From assembly GCF_900176405.1 (NCBI RefSeq), contig NZ_FWXJ01000007.1, forward strand, positions 1 through 64,000: a stretch of 64,000 nucleotides of DNA, written 5' to 3'. Below are positions 44,116 to 53,638 of this stretch, piece after piece. The stretch comes from Polynucleobacter kasalickyi. Lineage in GTDB: Bacteria; Pseudomonadota; Gammaproteobacteria; Burkholderiales; Burkholderiaceae. Every line of letters starts with the position of its first letter. Position 1 is the stretch's first letter. The notes below the pieces were generated by a model that had not been told where the DNA came from, did no database searches, and saw nothing but the letters and a program-made list of their open reading frames with translations. The position numbers and the translations under genes are program-made.

Positions 44116-46266
44116 TTGAATACTAAACTTCCCTTACCAGGACATTCAATCCCACATAATGCTCTTTTTGAGCTGATGGAAAAGATTGACTGGAGCGCAC
44201 CCCTACCAAAAATAGTAACGTCCCTATTTTTTCTGCCGTTCCTTATTGTTATTATTAGTTTCCCATTGGACTATAAATACCAATTTGCCTTTGGGATTAT
44301 CGTTTTAATTAGCGGTTCTCTGATTTCGAAATATTTCCATAATCGATTTGTATCTTTATTGCTCATGATTTTTTCTTCAATCATGACGCTGAGATATTTA
44401 TATTGGCGCTTCACGACCACTTTGGACTTTAACTCTCCGGCGGAAAGCTTTTTAGGCTACTGCCTTTTAATTGCTGAATTATATGGCGTGTCCATTATGT
44501 TCTTGAGTTACTTCCAAAGTGCTTGGCCCCTCAATAGAAAGTACGTCCCCCTGCCTAAAGATACAAATCTTTGGCCAACCATGGATGTTTTTATTCCAAC
44601 CTTCAACGAACCTTTGGATATTGTTCGATGTTCCGTGTTGGCAGCTCAGTCAATTGATTGGCCTTCCCATAAAATCAAAGTCCATATTCTAGATGACGGT
44701 GGTAGACCAACATTTAAAGAGTTCGCAAGGCAAGCAGGAGTGAACTATATTGCTAGACTAGATCACCGGCATGCCAAGGCTGGCAATTTGAATCACGCTT
44801 TAAATCAAACCAATGGTGAATATGTAACCATTTTCGATTGTGACCATATTCCTTCACGCTCATTTTTGCAAATGACGATGGGATGGTTTTTCAAAGATCC
44901 AAAATTAGCACTTATTCAAACTCCCCACCACTTCTTCTCACCTGATCCAATTGAACGTAACTTGGATGTTCATGGTCATGTGCCCAACGAAGGTGAGTTA
45001 TTTTATGGGCTAGTACAAGAAGGTAATGACTTTTGGAATGCTTCTTTCTTCTGTGGATCTTGTGCAATTCTAAAAAGAACGGCGCTCGAAAAGATTGGTG
45101 GCATTGCGACGGATACTGTAACTGAAGATGCGCACACGGCTCTTAAACTGAGTCGTAAGGGCTATAACTTAGCCTATTTGTCAATTCCGCAAGCATCTGG
45201 ACTTGCTACGGACAGCTTTCCTGCGCATATTAGACAGCGTACTCGTTGGGCTCGTGGTATGGCACAAATTTTTAGAATCGATAACCCATTACTTGGACGG
45301 GGTCTCACAATAGGTCAACGGTTATGCTATATCACTGCGATGATGGGCTTTTTCTATGGTTTTCCAAGATTAGTTTTTTTACTTGCACCTTTGGCTTATC
45401 TCCTATTCGGTTTTGAAATTTATCATGCTTTTGCCTTAACTGTTTTCTCATTCGCAATTCCTCACGTCTTTATGGCTCAAATTGCAAACCATAAAGTTCA
45501 ATCTCAATATAGGCATTCCTTCTGGGGGGAAATTTACGATACATTGCTAGCCCCATATGTTCTTTTACCAGTCATTTTGGCGATTATTAATCCTAAGCTA
45601 GGTAGTTTTAACGTAACCGTTAAGGGCCAGACAAAGTTTACGAAAGACCAATTCGATGCCAAAATTGCCATGCCTAGTATCATTTTATTTGCCTTAAATG
45701 TGATTGGTGCAGCGTACGGTATCTTTAATAATATTTTGGGTGGATACGGCGAATATTGGACAGCAGTTTTAAATTTAGTATGGGTAGCTTTTAATTTAGT
45801 AATTCTTGGCGCTTGTATTTTCGTTGCTAAAGAAGCAAAAGAATTAAGAAGGACCCCAAGGGTCGATATGGAATTACCTGCTACGATTTTTCTGCCAAAT
45901 GGAAGAACAATTTTTTGCTCAACAGTCGATTTCTCCAACCGGGGTATGTCATTGAAATTACCAGATGGCATCAATCTCGGGCCAAATAAAATATTAGATA
46001 TTGGTATTTTTAGAGAAACAGAAGAAGTTAGGTTCAAGGGGGTTGTCAGAAAAGGTGGCAATTTACTTGGCGTTGAATTCTCCCCAATGGATTTAGATAA
46101 TTACAGAAAACTTGTGCAAGTAACCTTCTCTAGAGCTGACAATTGGGCTGTGGACTGGGGTAATAACCGTAAAGCATCTCCGCTTAAATCACTCTCGGAA
46201 TTAATTGGCCATGGTCCATTGAGTCCGCGTAAAGTGATGACGAATAATAAAGTGAGGAAAGTTTAA
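44116..46266 (+). CDS. bcsA: Cellulose synthase catalytic subunit BcsA, copy 2
   Basis: Second GT2 synthase, 716 residues, same architecture as copy 1 and clearly similar along its length. It has DDG (193-195), DCD (241-243), FFCGS, TED (336-338) and QRTRW (374-378), and a PilZ domain with RRTPR and DFSNRG. So it too should be catalytically competent and bind c-di-GMP. Differences cluster in the N-terminus and last membrane helices. The start is TTG, directly after the bcsQ TAA, with AGGAAAG before it; its stop overlaps bcsB2 (TAATG). Confidence 0.94.
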   Translation: MNTKLPLPGHSIPHNALFELMEKIDWSAPLPKIVTSLFFLPFLIVIISFPLDYKYQFAFGIIVLISGSLISKYFHNRFVSLLLMIFSSIMTLRYLYWRFTTTLDFNSPAESFLGYCLLIAELYGVSIMFLSYFQSAWPLNRKYVPLPKDTNLWPTMDVFIPTFNEPLDIVRCSVLAAQSIDWPSHKIKVHILDDGGRPTFKEFARQAGVNYIARLDHRHAKAGNLNHALNQTNGEYVTIFDCDHIPSRSFLQMTMGWFFKDPKLALIQTPHHFFSPDPIERNLDVHGHVPNEGELFYGLVQEGNDFWNASFFCGSCAILKRTALEKIGGIATDTVTEDAHTALKLSRKGYNLAYLSIPQASGLATDSFPAHIRQRTRWARGMAQIFRIDNPLLGRGLTIGQRLCYITAMMGFFYGFPRLVFLLAPLAYLLFGFEIYHAFALTVFSFAIPHVFMAQIANHKVQSQYRHSFWGEIYDTLLAPYVLLPVILAIINPKLGSFNVTVKGQTKFTKDQFDAKIAMPSIILFALNVIGAAYGIFNNILGGYGEYWTAVLNLVWVAFNLVILGACIFVAKEAKELRRTPRVDMELPATIFLPNGRTIFCSTVDFSNRGMSLKLPDGINLGPNKILDIGIFRETEEVRFKGVVRKGGNLLGVEFSPMDLDNYRKLVQVTFSRADNWAVDWGNNRKASPLKSLSELIGHGPLSPRKVMTNNKVRKV

Positions 46267-48611
46267 TGTCTTTCCCACTACCTTTACCGAATAGTATGCA
46301 TAAGAAAATCCTTTACCTTGCCTGTATGGGGGCTTTCCTACTCAATGGGCCAACTATATTTGCTCAAAGTAGCCCTAACTTTTTATCGAAGACGAAGTCT
46401 AATACATACACCCTTAAGGAAATCGGGACGATAGATCCGGTTTTAATGAAGGGCTTAGATGCGCGCTATGATCATTTACTCAATGTTCGATCAGATGAAG
46501 TTGCTTTGGGCGTTAAACTAAAACTGCAGTTTTACTTTTCAAAATATTTACAAGACAACTCCGAACTTGAAGTGTTAGTAAATGACCAAGTCATCAAGAA
46601 AATCAAACTAGATGGTGCGAAAGGGAATCAACTAACGACCGAAGAGATTGAGATTCCTCATCAAATCTTAACCGCGAACAATTTAATTACTTATAAATTT
46701 CGTGGTCACTACTCCAATAATTGTGAAGATCCGAGAGATTCTCGCTTATGGTTTGTATTGGGTAACAAGAGCCAAGTGGAAATCACGACTAGTCAGTTTG
46801 CCACCGCAAATGACTTATCTGCTTTCCCAATCCCTTTTATAGATCCTGATCAACAATTTCCTTCGACGATTCCATTTGTATTTGCCGGTTCGCCTGATAA
46901 AAGTACTTTGGAGGCTGCGGGTATTCTCAGCTCTTACCTAGGCGCTTCAGCCTATCAACAAAAAATTAAATTCAAAAGTGTCTTTAATAAAATTCCAACG
47001 TCTGGTAATGCGGTAATTTTTGTTTCAGATCCAGAGTATCTCCTGAATTTAAATGTTAAAAGAATTAATCCTGAGCCGTCCTTAGCAATTATCGAGAATC
47101 CCTTTGATAATTTAGGCAAATTGTTGCTCGTAATGGGAGCAAATGGTAATGCCCATAAAACGAGTGTTCTTAATTTAATTGATAAAAAGCGACTATTAAG
47201 TGGTAACTTTGTGCAATTGAATGATGAACTGCCTAAGTTTCCGAAACGATTACCCTATGATGCTCCGGCCTGGGTGCAAACGAATAAACCAATCAAAATT
47301 TCTGATATTTCTGGTGCACCAACTAGCGATAATTTAAAAGTAATTAGCTACGGCAGTACAGTTGTGCCAATCGATATTCCCTTGCCCCCAGACTTGTATC
47401 ACATCAAAGGTAGCAGTGGGATTAAGGTCGACTTAAAGTTTGCATTCTCATTACCTGATGCTTCTAAAGGGGAGTCTGCCTCTTTAGCCATCTCAGATGA
47501 TCAACGCTTTGTTAGAGACTTTACTTTAACTAGTCAAGAAAATAGCCCTTTTGGTAAATTAAAAAGTTATTTCAATAACAAGGTAGCCTACTACATTAAT
47601 TTTGCTAAATCGTTAGCTGATTCTGAAGAAAGTGATATTGCAAGAATTGATCAGGTGAAAGAAAACCACGTTAAATTTGAAGTTCCTCTGTTTCCGAACC
47701 AGTCAGATTTAAAACTGCGCGCTTACTTTAACTATAAATATCCTAGAGACTTAGAGTGTGTTGCTAGTACTCCCATTCCTTTGACACAAAAAATGTTATA
47801 TACGAACTCATCCATTGATGTTTCGCATGTGTCGCACTTCATTGAGTTACCTAATTTAAGTGTCTTTGCCCAAAAAGGTTTCCCGTTTACTCGCCTGGCC
47901 GATTTATCAGATACTGGAGTGATTTTAAATAAAAACTTCAATGAACAATCGATTTCAACCTACTTAACGATGTTGGGCTTTTTGGGTAGTAAGACTCACT
48001 ATCCAGCGATTAAAGTTCAAGTCGCTTTAGATGATCAGATTAACGATCTAAGAAATAAAGATTTATTGATTATTGATGAAAATAACTCTTCTAAAGTATT
48101 AAAAAATTGGAGTATCCCAGAAGAACACAATAGTTTAGCTCTCACGTTGAATAAAGCGGCAACAAAACTATTTGGTAAGCTCATTAGTATGATTGATAAC
48201 TCACCCGTTGAGGAAGATGAGCCTGTCCAAGTCAATGATACCAACGCAGGATTAGGGAAGATTATTGGTTTCGAGTCACCCCTGAAGAGTCATAAAAGTG
48301 TCATTTTATTGAAAGGTACTTCTGAGTTTGATTTTGATAATATTCAGAATGCTCTTCTTCAACCGGCAGATTTCAAACATCCGATTGAAGGTACCAATGC
48401 ACTTATTTATGATGACAAGGTAAGTTCTTTCGATAATGGTAATTATTATGATGTTGGTAGTTTAAATATCATCGAGTTCATTTACTGGACCTTAGTAAAA
48501 TTCCCGATTTTATTTATCCTATTTGGCCTAATTTCTATTATTTCTTTGACGATGATTATGTTCACAAGTTTGAAGTCAAAGACCTCTCGTAGAATTTCTA
48601 GGTCTGATTAG
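46266..48611 (+). CDS. bcsB: Cellulose synthase periplasmic subunit BcsB, copy 2
   Basis: A 781-residue BcsB with signal peptide (LACMGAFLLNGPTIFAQ), the hallmark KFRGHYSNNCEDPRDSRLW near residue 140, DAPAWVQTNKPIKI, and a C-terminal anchor (FPILFILFGLISIISLTMIM). It is much less similar to copy 1 than the two BcsA are to each other, so the pairs may be specific. The ATG overlaps the bcsA2 stop. Last gene of the locus. Confidence 0.92.
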   Translation: MSFPLPLPNSMHKKILYLACMGAFLLNGPTIFAQSSPNFLSKTKSNTYTLKEIGTIDPVLMKGLDARYDHLLNVRSDEVALGVKLKLQFYFSKYLQDNSELEVLVNDQVIKKIKLDGAKGNQLTTEEIEIPHQILTANNLITYKFRGHYSNNCEDPRDSRLWFVLGNKSQVEITTSQFATANDLSAFPIPFIDPDQQFPSTIPFVFAGSPDKSTLEAAGILSSYLGASAYQQKIKFKSVFNKIPTSGNAVIFVSDPEYLLNLNVKRINPEPSLAIIENPFDNLGKLLLVMGANGNAHKTSVLNLIDKKRLLSGNFVQLNDELPKFPKRLPYDAPAWVQTNKPIKISDISGAPTSDNLKVISYGSTVVPIDIPLPPDLYHIKGSSGIKVDLKFAFSLPDASKGESASLAISDDQRFVRDFTLTSQENSPFGKLKSYFNNKVAYYINFAKSLADSEESDIARIDQVKENHVKFEVPLFPNQSDLKLRAYFNYKYPRDLECVASTPIPLTQKMLYTNSSIDVSHVSHFIELPNLSVFAQKGFPFTRLADLSDTGVILNKNFNEQSISTYLTMLGFLGSKTHYPAIKVQVALDDQINDLRNKDLLIIDENNSSKVLKNWSIPEEHNSLALTLNKAATKLFGKLISMIDNSPVEEDEPVQVNDTNAGLGKIIGFESPLKSHKSVILLKGTSEFDFDNIQNALLQPADFKHPIEGTNALIYDDKVSSFDNGNYYDVGSLNIIEFIYWTLVKFPILFILFGLISIISLTMIMFTSLKSKTSRRISRSD

Positions 48612-48615
48612 GCAT

Positions 48616-48647
48616 TTAGGGTCTCTACCTTCCAGTTGAGACCCTAA
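48616..48647. terminator. Terminator between bcsB2 and manC
   Basis: A 10-bp perfect stem TTAGGGTCTC / GAGACCCTAA with a 12-nt loop, 5 bp after the bcsB2 stop. It serves convergent genes. T-runs are short. Confidence 0.55.
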
Positions 48648-48719
48648 AGTTTATTTACCAGTAAATGGTTGGGCGTTGCGCAGTAGAACCTTTACTGCTG
48701 AGGCTCCAAGTTTCCCCCC

Positions 48720-50141
48720 TTAACCTCTACCGTAGCGATCTTCCAAGCGTACGATATCATCTTCACCCAAATACGAGCCTGATTGCACTTCGATTAATTC
48801 GAGGGGTAATTTACCCGGATTTTCGAGACAATGAACAGCACCGATCGGAATATACACTGACTGGTTTTCACTAATCAGTTGTTCTGTTTCACCAATTAAC
48901 ACTTTCGCAGTTCCAGAAACAACAATCCAGTGTTCTGCTCGATGATGATGCATTTGTACTGAAAGTCTAGCCCCTGGTTTTACAGTAATTCTTTTTACCT
49001 GATATCGCTGACCATGATCGATGGAATCATAAGCCCCCCATGGGCGATGTACCTCACGATGTAACTCTGTCAAAGAACTTTTTTTCGCTTTGAGTTCTTC
49101 CACAATTTTTTTAACATCTTGGACCTTATCCTTATTCGCGACTAATATGGCGTCGGATGTTTCAACCACGACAATGTTATCAACCCCTAATAAAGCCACA
49201 AAGCGGTGATCTGCATGTACAAAACTATTTGAACAGTCCATCATCAAGGTATTACCTCTTTGCACATTACCTTTTTCGTCCTGGGGTAATGCTTGCCAAA
49301 CCGAAGACCAGGAACCAACATCATTCCAACCTGCGTCTAATGGCACAACCAAAGCATTACTTGTTTTTTCCATAACAGCGTAATCGATCGAATCTGAGCG
49401 ACACTTCCCAAAACTTTCTAAATCCAAACGAATGAAATCTAAATCTTTTTTAGCACCTTCCCAGGCATTTTTAGCTGCATCATAAATATCGGGTTGAAAC
49501 TTCTTTAATTCGGTTAAAAAGACGGAAGCTTTAAACATGAACATACCACTATTCCAGGTATAACTACCTTCTTGAATATACTGTTTAGCTGTCTCAAGAT
49601 TGGGTTTCTCAACAAATTTCTCAACGGGCACGGCTTTAGTCGGGTCCAGTGGAACGGATGACTTAACATACCCGTAGCCCGTCTCAGGAGCAGTAGGAAC
49701 AATCCCAAAAGTCACTAATCCAGACATTTTTGCGGCTTGTGCACCAATTTTCACTGTTTCTAAAAAGGCTTGGTCATTGGCAAAAATATGGTCTGAAGGA
49801 AGAACTAATAAAATGGGGTCTTCCTCGAGCAAGGAGAACGCAGCTACAGCAATGGCTGGTGCAGTATTTCTGCCGATAGGTTCTAAGATTAATGATTTTG
49901 GCTTTACCGCAATATCTAAACATTGCTGAGCCACTAAAAAACGATGGTCATCGTTCGCAACAATGACTGGTGCATCGATGAACAAATCCTTCGAATCCAT
50001 TTTTAAGCGGCTTAGGGTCAACTGAAATAATGACCGATCTTCAGTCACCCCGAGAAACTGCTTTGGACGTAAAGCTCTAGATAATGGCCATAGCCTGGAT
50101 CCTGAACCACCAGATAGAATGACAGGGGTAATATTCATCAT
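48720..50141 (-). CDS. manC: Mannose-1-phosphate guanylyltransferase / mannose-6-phosphate isomerase
   Basis: Makes GDP-mannose; bifunctional type II form of about 473 residues. The N-terminal nucleotidyltransferase has the pyrophosphorylase signature GGSGSRLWPLSR and the FVEKP motif. The C-terminal cupin isomerase has RPWGAYDS, QMHHHRAEHWIVVSGTA and the metal-binding QxHHH pattern. I start at the ATG at 50141; a longer frame from 50207 is not needed. It is convergent with the bcs locus and no other mannose or capsule gene is near. Confidence 0.93.
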   Translation of the reverse strand: MMNITPVILSGGSGSRLWPLSRALRPKQFLGVTEDRSLFQLTLSRLKMDSKDLFIDAPVIVANDDHRFLVAQQCLDIAVKPKSLILEPIGRNTAPAIAVAAFSLLEEDPILLVLPSDHIFANDQAFLETVKIGAQAAKMSGLVTFGIVPTAPETGYGYVKSSVPLDPTKAVPVEKFVEKPNLETAKQYIQEGSYTWNSGMFMFKASVFLTELKKFQPDIYDAAKNAWEGAKKDLDFIRLDLESFGKCRSDSIDYAVMEKTSNALVVPLDAGWNDVGSWSSVWQALPQDEKGNVQRGNTLMMDCSNSFVHADHRFVALLGVDNIVVVETSDAILVANKDKVQDVKKIVEELKAKKSSLTELHREVHRPWGAYDSIDHGQRYQVKRITVKPGARLSVQMHHHRAEHWIVVSGTAKVLIGETEQLISENQSVYIPIGAVHCLENPGKLPLELIEVQSGSYLGEDDIVRLEDRYGRG

Positions 50142-50293
50142 AAAAAATTCTTTTCGAGTTAGATAATCAATTTTACCTATTATCTCATTGTATTTTTTAC
50201 AAACCAAACCCCAAAATTGCGATTCAACCGAAAAAAATAGAATAGAATTGAAAAAACAAAAATATATTTTTTCATAACCAATGGAGACACGTA

Positions 50294-51757
50294 ATGCGAA
50301 ATTGCTTTAAGCATCCCCTTTTCAAATCGATTCTGATTTCTTCGTTAGCTGTTGCCTCATTTCAACCTTTTGCTCAAGGTGTATCTGAAGCAAAAAATAT
50401 GGCTTTAACGGGTTACAATGACTTACAAGGCAGAACGGCTTATCAACCAACTATTCAAAAACAAGGTAATCGTTGGATTGCTTATGTCGGCCATCATGGT
50501 GATTACAAGTTAAATCCTTTAAACGGGCAAATGGAAAATAATGGCACATCGATCATTGATGTGACTGATCCGAAAAAACCAAAATATTTGAAGCATCTCC
50601 CTGGAGAAGAAGGTAAAGCTGAACAAGGTGGTGCACAAATGGTTCGGGTTTGCTCCGGTGCCACTTTACCAAAGGCAGATAAGAGTAAGTTTTATATGTT
50701 GCGTGTTTTTGGAAATCAATCACACGAAATTTGGGATGTAACTCAGCCAGAAAATCCTAGCCTGCTGACAACAGTGGTGAAGGGGCTCAAAGGAACCCAT
50801 AAAAGTTTCTGGGAGTGTGACACTGGTATTGCCTATTTAGTTTCAGGCAACCCACAATGGCGTACAAATCGTATGACGCAAATTTATGATTTATCAGATC
50901 CTACGAAGCCTGTATTTATTAGAGACTATGGTTTGGTTGGACAAAATCCAGGCTCTAGTGGCGCAGTCCCTATTGCCCTCCACGGTCCTATTTCAACAGG
51001 CCCTAAAGGCAACAGAGTATATTTTGGTTACGGCACAAATACCGAAGGAATTATCCAAATTGTTGATCGTGAAAAATTACTCAACGGCCCCAAAGAACCA
51101 ACTCCAGAGAATTTACTGTATCCACAAATTTCTAGAGTAGAACTACCGCCAATGCATGGCGCCCACACTACTTTCCCGATGTTGGATATGGAGTTTCCAC
51201 AGTTCAAAAATAGCTTATCAGGCAACAAAGGTGACATCCTAGTGATCACTGATGAAGCTATTCAAAAGGAATGCTTGGAAGGTCGTCAAATGGTTTGGTT
51301 TATGGATATCTCCACTGAGACAAAACCTTATGGTGTGTCAAACTGGGCATTACCAGATATGCCAGGTAATTTATGTAAAAAAGGTGGTCGACATGGTGCG
51401 CACTCTTCCAATGAGAACATGACAGATGTTTTCTACAAGAAAATTATGTTCTTCGCTTACTTTAACTCTGGCGTAAGAGCACTAGATGTTAGAGACCCAT
51501 TTGCACCAAAAGAAATTGCCTCTTTTGTACCTGCGATTAACAAAAACACGGTAGCCCTTGAAACACCAGCAAGTTCAGCCGGTGCGAAGCTCCCATATAC
51601 TGAAGCAGCAACTAAAGTAGCTATCCAAACCAATAACGTAGAAGTAGATGAACGAGGATATATTTATATCGTTGATCGTGCAAATACTGGTATGCATATT
51701 CTTGAGTTAACTGGTCCAGCTAAGAAAATTGCAAATTGGAATGCTGCAATCAAGTAA
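50294..51757 (+). CDS. Exported LVIVD-repeat beta-propeller protein
   Basis: A 487-residue protein with an N-terminal signal sequence (SLAVASFQPFAQG) and several LVIVD-type repeats: VTDPKKPKYLKHL, VTQPENPSLLTTV, LSDPTKPVFIRDY and VRDPFAPKEIASF. GRHGAHSSNEN mirrors GAHNLHENL of the paralogue at 22828, so a conserved His-Asn site is likely. It would act in the periplasm. It is 12 bp ahead of the next gene, and a run of three genes on this strand looks like an operon. Function unknown; no close match to a named enzyme recognised. Confidence 0.75.
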   Translation: MRNCFKHPLFKSILISSLAVASFQPFAQGVSEAKNMALTGYNDLQGRTAYQPTIQKQGNRWIAYVGHHGDYKLNPLNGQMENNGTSIIDVTDPKKPKYLKHLPGEEGKAEQGGAQMVRVCSGATLPKADKSKFYMLRVFGNQSHEIWDVTQPENPSLLTTVVKGLKGTHKSFWECDTGIAYLVSGNPQWRTNRMTQIYDLSDPTKPVFIRDYGLVGQNPGSSGAVPIALHGPISTGPKGNRVYFGYGTNTEGIIQIVDREKLLNGPKEPTPENLLYPQISRVELPPMHGAHTTFPMLDMEFPQFKNSLSGNKGDILVITDEAIQKECLEGRQMVWFMDISTETKPYGVSNWALPDMPGNLCKKGGRHGAHSSNENMTDVFYKKIMFFAYFNSGVRALDVRDPFAPKEIASFVPAINKNTVALETPASSAGAKLPYTEAATKVAIQTNNVEVDERGYIYIVDRANTGMHILELTGPAKKIANWNAAIK

Positions 51758-51769
51758 TTCAAATTTTCA

Positions 51770-52153
51770 ATGAAGAAAGTCTTCTGTTTGATCCTCTTCA
51801 GTTGGGTGATGCTTCACCCAACTGAAGGTTTTAGTGAAGCTACGCAAAGAGTTTTGCAGTTCCAATTAACAGATGACCAATTCATCCATTCTGCCCCCCT
51901 CCCCATTCGTTTTAAAGTGAAGCAACACGACCAAATTGAGTGGCAAATAACTAGTAATAAGCCTGGCGAGTTGCACATGCATGCCTATGGCATCGAAGTG
52001 AGAGTACCTAAAAATCAATTAGTGGTTTACAAATTTCAGGCCAAAGCTACCGGTAAATTTCAAATCGAGTGGCATCCTCAAATCAATCCCGTAAATACAA
52101 ACCCCAAATCAACTCATTCACCCTCGGTATATCTTGAAGTTTATCCTCAGTAA
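51770..52153 (+). CDS. Small exported beta-rich protein, cupredoxin-like
   Basis: A 127-residue protein with a signal peptide (FCLILFSWVMLHPTEGFSE). The mature part alternates hydrophobic strands; QHDQIEWQITSNKPGELHMH looks like the strand and loop of a cupredoxin fold, with two histidines in HMHAYG and another in WHPQIN. A cysteine ligand is absent from the mature part, so a classical blue-copper site is not complete. It overlaps the following membrane-protein gene by 20 bp. The function is not known. Confidence 0.6.
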   Translation: MKKVFCLILFSWVMLHPTEGFSEATQRVLQFQLTDDQFIHSAPLPIRFKVKQHDQIEWQITSNKPGELHMHAYGIEVRVPKNQLVVYKFQAKATGKFQIEWHPQINPVNTNPKSTHSPSVYLEVYPQ

Positions 52154-53576
52154 ATTTGTTTTTTTTCTAGCCTTTTTTTCAACGCAAGTCTTTGCACATG
52201 CATTTGATGAAAAATACGATCTGCCATTACCGATGGACTATTTTTTATGGGGTGCAGCAGCAACGGTTGGACTGACTTATTTAATAGCGTTTTTTTTCTT
52301 AAAATCTCCAACTGAGATACCCAGTAAAAATAAGCCTCCTCCTGGTAAAACACTAATTTTTACCAGTACTAAATTTCGTTATGTTGTAAAACTCCTGCAA
52401 CTATGCTTTTTAATGACGGTTGGAGGCTTACTGATCGTGGGGCTAACTGGCCCACAAAATCCATTGATGAATTTACTTCCCCATGTTTTATGGGTCAATT
52501 GGTGGATTGGTATGCCCCTTTTATTTATGTTATTTGGCAATGTTTTACAGGTACTAAGTCCTATCGATACGGCTTTTAATGGGATTACCCGATTATTTAG
52601 AAACTCTTTAAAGCCCTTACTCCGATATCCATATTGGTTGGGGTGTTGGCCAGCCACCTTTTTATTATTATTATGGTGTTGGATAGAAGTCATTTATCCC
52701 AATGCAGCGTTGCCTCATTACATTAGTACCTTTGTGATCATTTGGTTTGGTGCCTCTATCGTTTTAAAAATTGTATTTACTAAAGACTACGTTCGACACC
52801 ATATCGATTTTTTCGCCATTTATTTTTCTTACTTTGGGATGATGTCACCGTTCCAATACAAGGAAAAAGAGGCTCAAAAAATTACGATAGTATTCCCTTT
52901 CAAATCCTTATTAAGTGCTGATCAAGCCTCTATTCCAGGATCGGTTGGCTTCATTATTGCGATGTTGGCTACGGTCTTATTTGATGGCTTGCATGGGAGT
53001 GATGCTTGGCAATACTATGCGCAGTTTTTATCCAAACATTTACCAAAGCTATTAGATATCAATGGCTATATTCCAGGGGCATTGGGGATCTTCCTTGTTT
53101 GGTTCGTGCTGTATGGGATTTTTCTTTTGAGTTGTTCTCTCAACCTCATTGTTAGCCGTCATTTTTTCCCCCAAATACAGATTGATTTTCAGTCTATGGT
53201 GAAAAATTTTGCGCCAACACTTGTCCCAATTGCAATGGCCTACCTAATAGCTCATAATTTTTCAAGCCTGATATTACAAGGTCAAAATTTCCTAGCCTTA
53301 CTCTCAGACCCCTATCAATTGGGTTGGGATATTTGTGGAACAGCGAACTTTAGACCTGATATCACCTTAATTGATGCTAAGGTAACCTGGTACATTGCGA
53401 TTACGGCAATTTTAATCGGTCATGTCATCTCGATTTGGCTCTGTCATTTGAGCGCCTTAAAGCTTTTTAAATCACCCAGAGCGGCTGGAGCTTCGACCCT
53501 ACCATTGAGTTTGGTAATGATTATTTATACTGTGATTAGTTTGATTGTTTTGGCCGAGCCATTAACTAATGGTTAA
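52134..53576 (+). CDS. Polytopic membrane protein of unknown function
   Basis: 480 residues starting at a TTG inside the previous gene. A signal-like first segment (VFFLAFFSTQVFAHA) is followed by HAFDEKYDLPLPMDYF and then about ten hydrophobic helices with short loops. Histidines in or near the helices (LPHVLWVNWW, FDGLHGSD, LIGHVISIW) could bind metal or heme, which is a guess. I do not recognise a named family, though similar proteins beginning with HAFDERYDLP-type sequence occur in other proteobacteria. The tight link to two exported proteins suggests one system. Confidence 0.7.
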   Translation: MKFILSKFVFFLAFFSTQVFAHAFDEKYDLPLPMDYFLWGAAATVGLTYLIAFFFLKSPTEIPSKNKPPPGKTLIFTSTKFRYVVKLLQLCFLMTVGGLLIVGLTGPQNPLMNLLPHVLWVNWWIGMPLLFMLFGNVLQVLSPIDTAFNGITRLFRNSLKPLLRYPYWLGCWPATFLLLLWCWIEVIYPNAALPHYISTFVIIWFGASIVLKIVFTKDYVRHHIDFFAIYFSYFGMMSPFQYKEKEAQKITIVFPFKSLLSADQASIPGSVGFIIAMLATVLFDGLHGSDAWQYYAQFLSKHLPKLLDINGYIPGALGIFLVWFVLYGIFLLSCSLNLIVSRHFFPQIQIDFQSMVKNFAPTLVPIAMAYLIAHNFSSLILQGQNFLALLSDPYQLGWDICGTANFRPDITLIDAKVTWYIAITAILIGHVISIWLCHLSALKLFKSPRAAGASTLPLSLVMIIYTVISLIVLAEPLTNG

Positions 53577-53610
53577 TGCTAACTTCCCATTCGCTCTCAG
53601 GAAGTTAGCA
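53577..53610. terminator. Terminator between convergent genes
   Basis: A perfect 11-bp stem TGCTAACTTCC / GGAAGTTAGCA with a 12-nt loop, directly after the membrane protein stop and 29 bp from the TctC stop. T-run absent. Confidence 0.5.
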
Positions 53611-53638
53611 CCAAGATAAATCTAAGCAACCCAATCAA

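Noticed and set aside
45534..46061. Minus-strand open frame of 175 codons inside bcsA2
   Set aside because: It is antisense to a conserved coding region with clear GT2 and PilZ motifs, has no recognisable domain, and is explained by codon composition.
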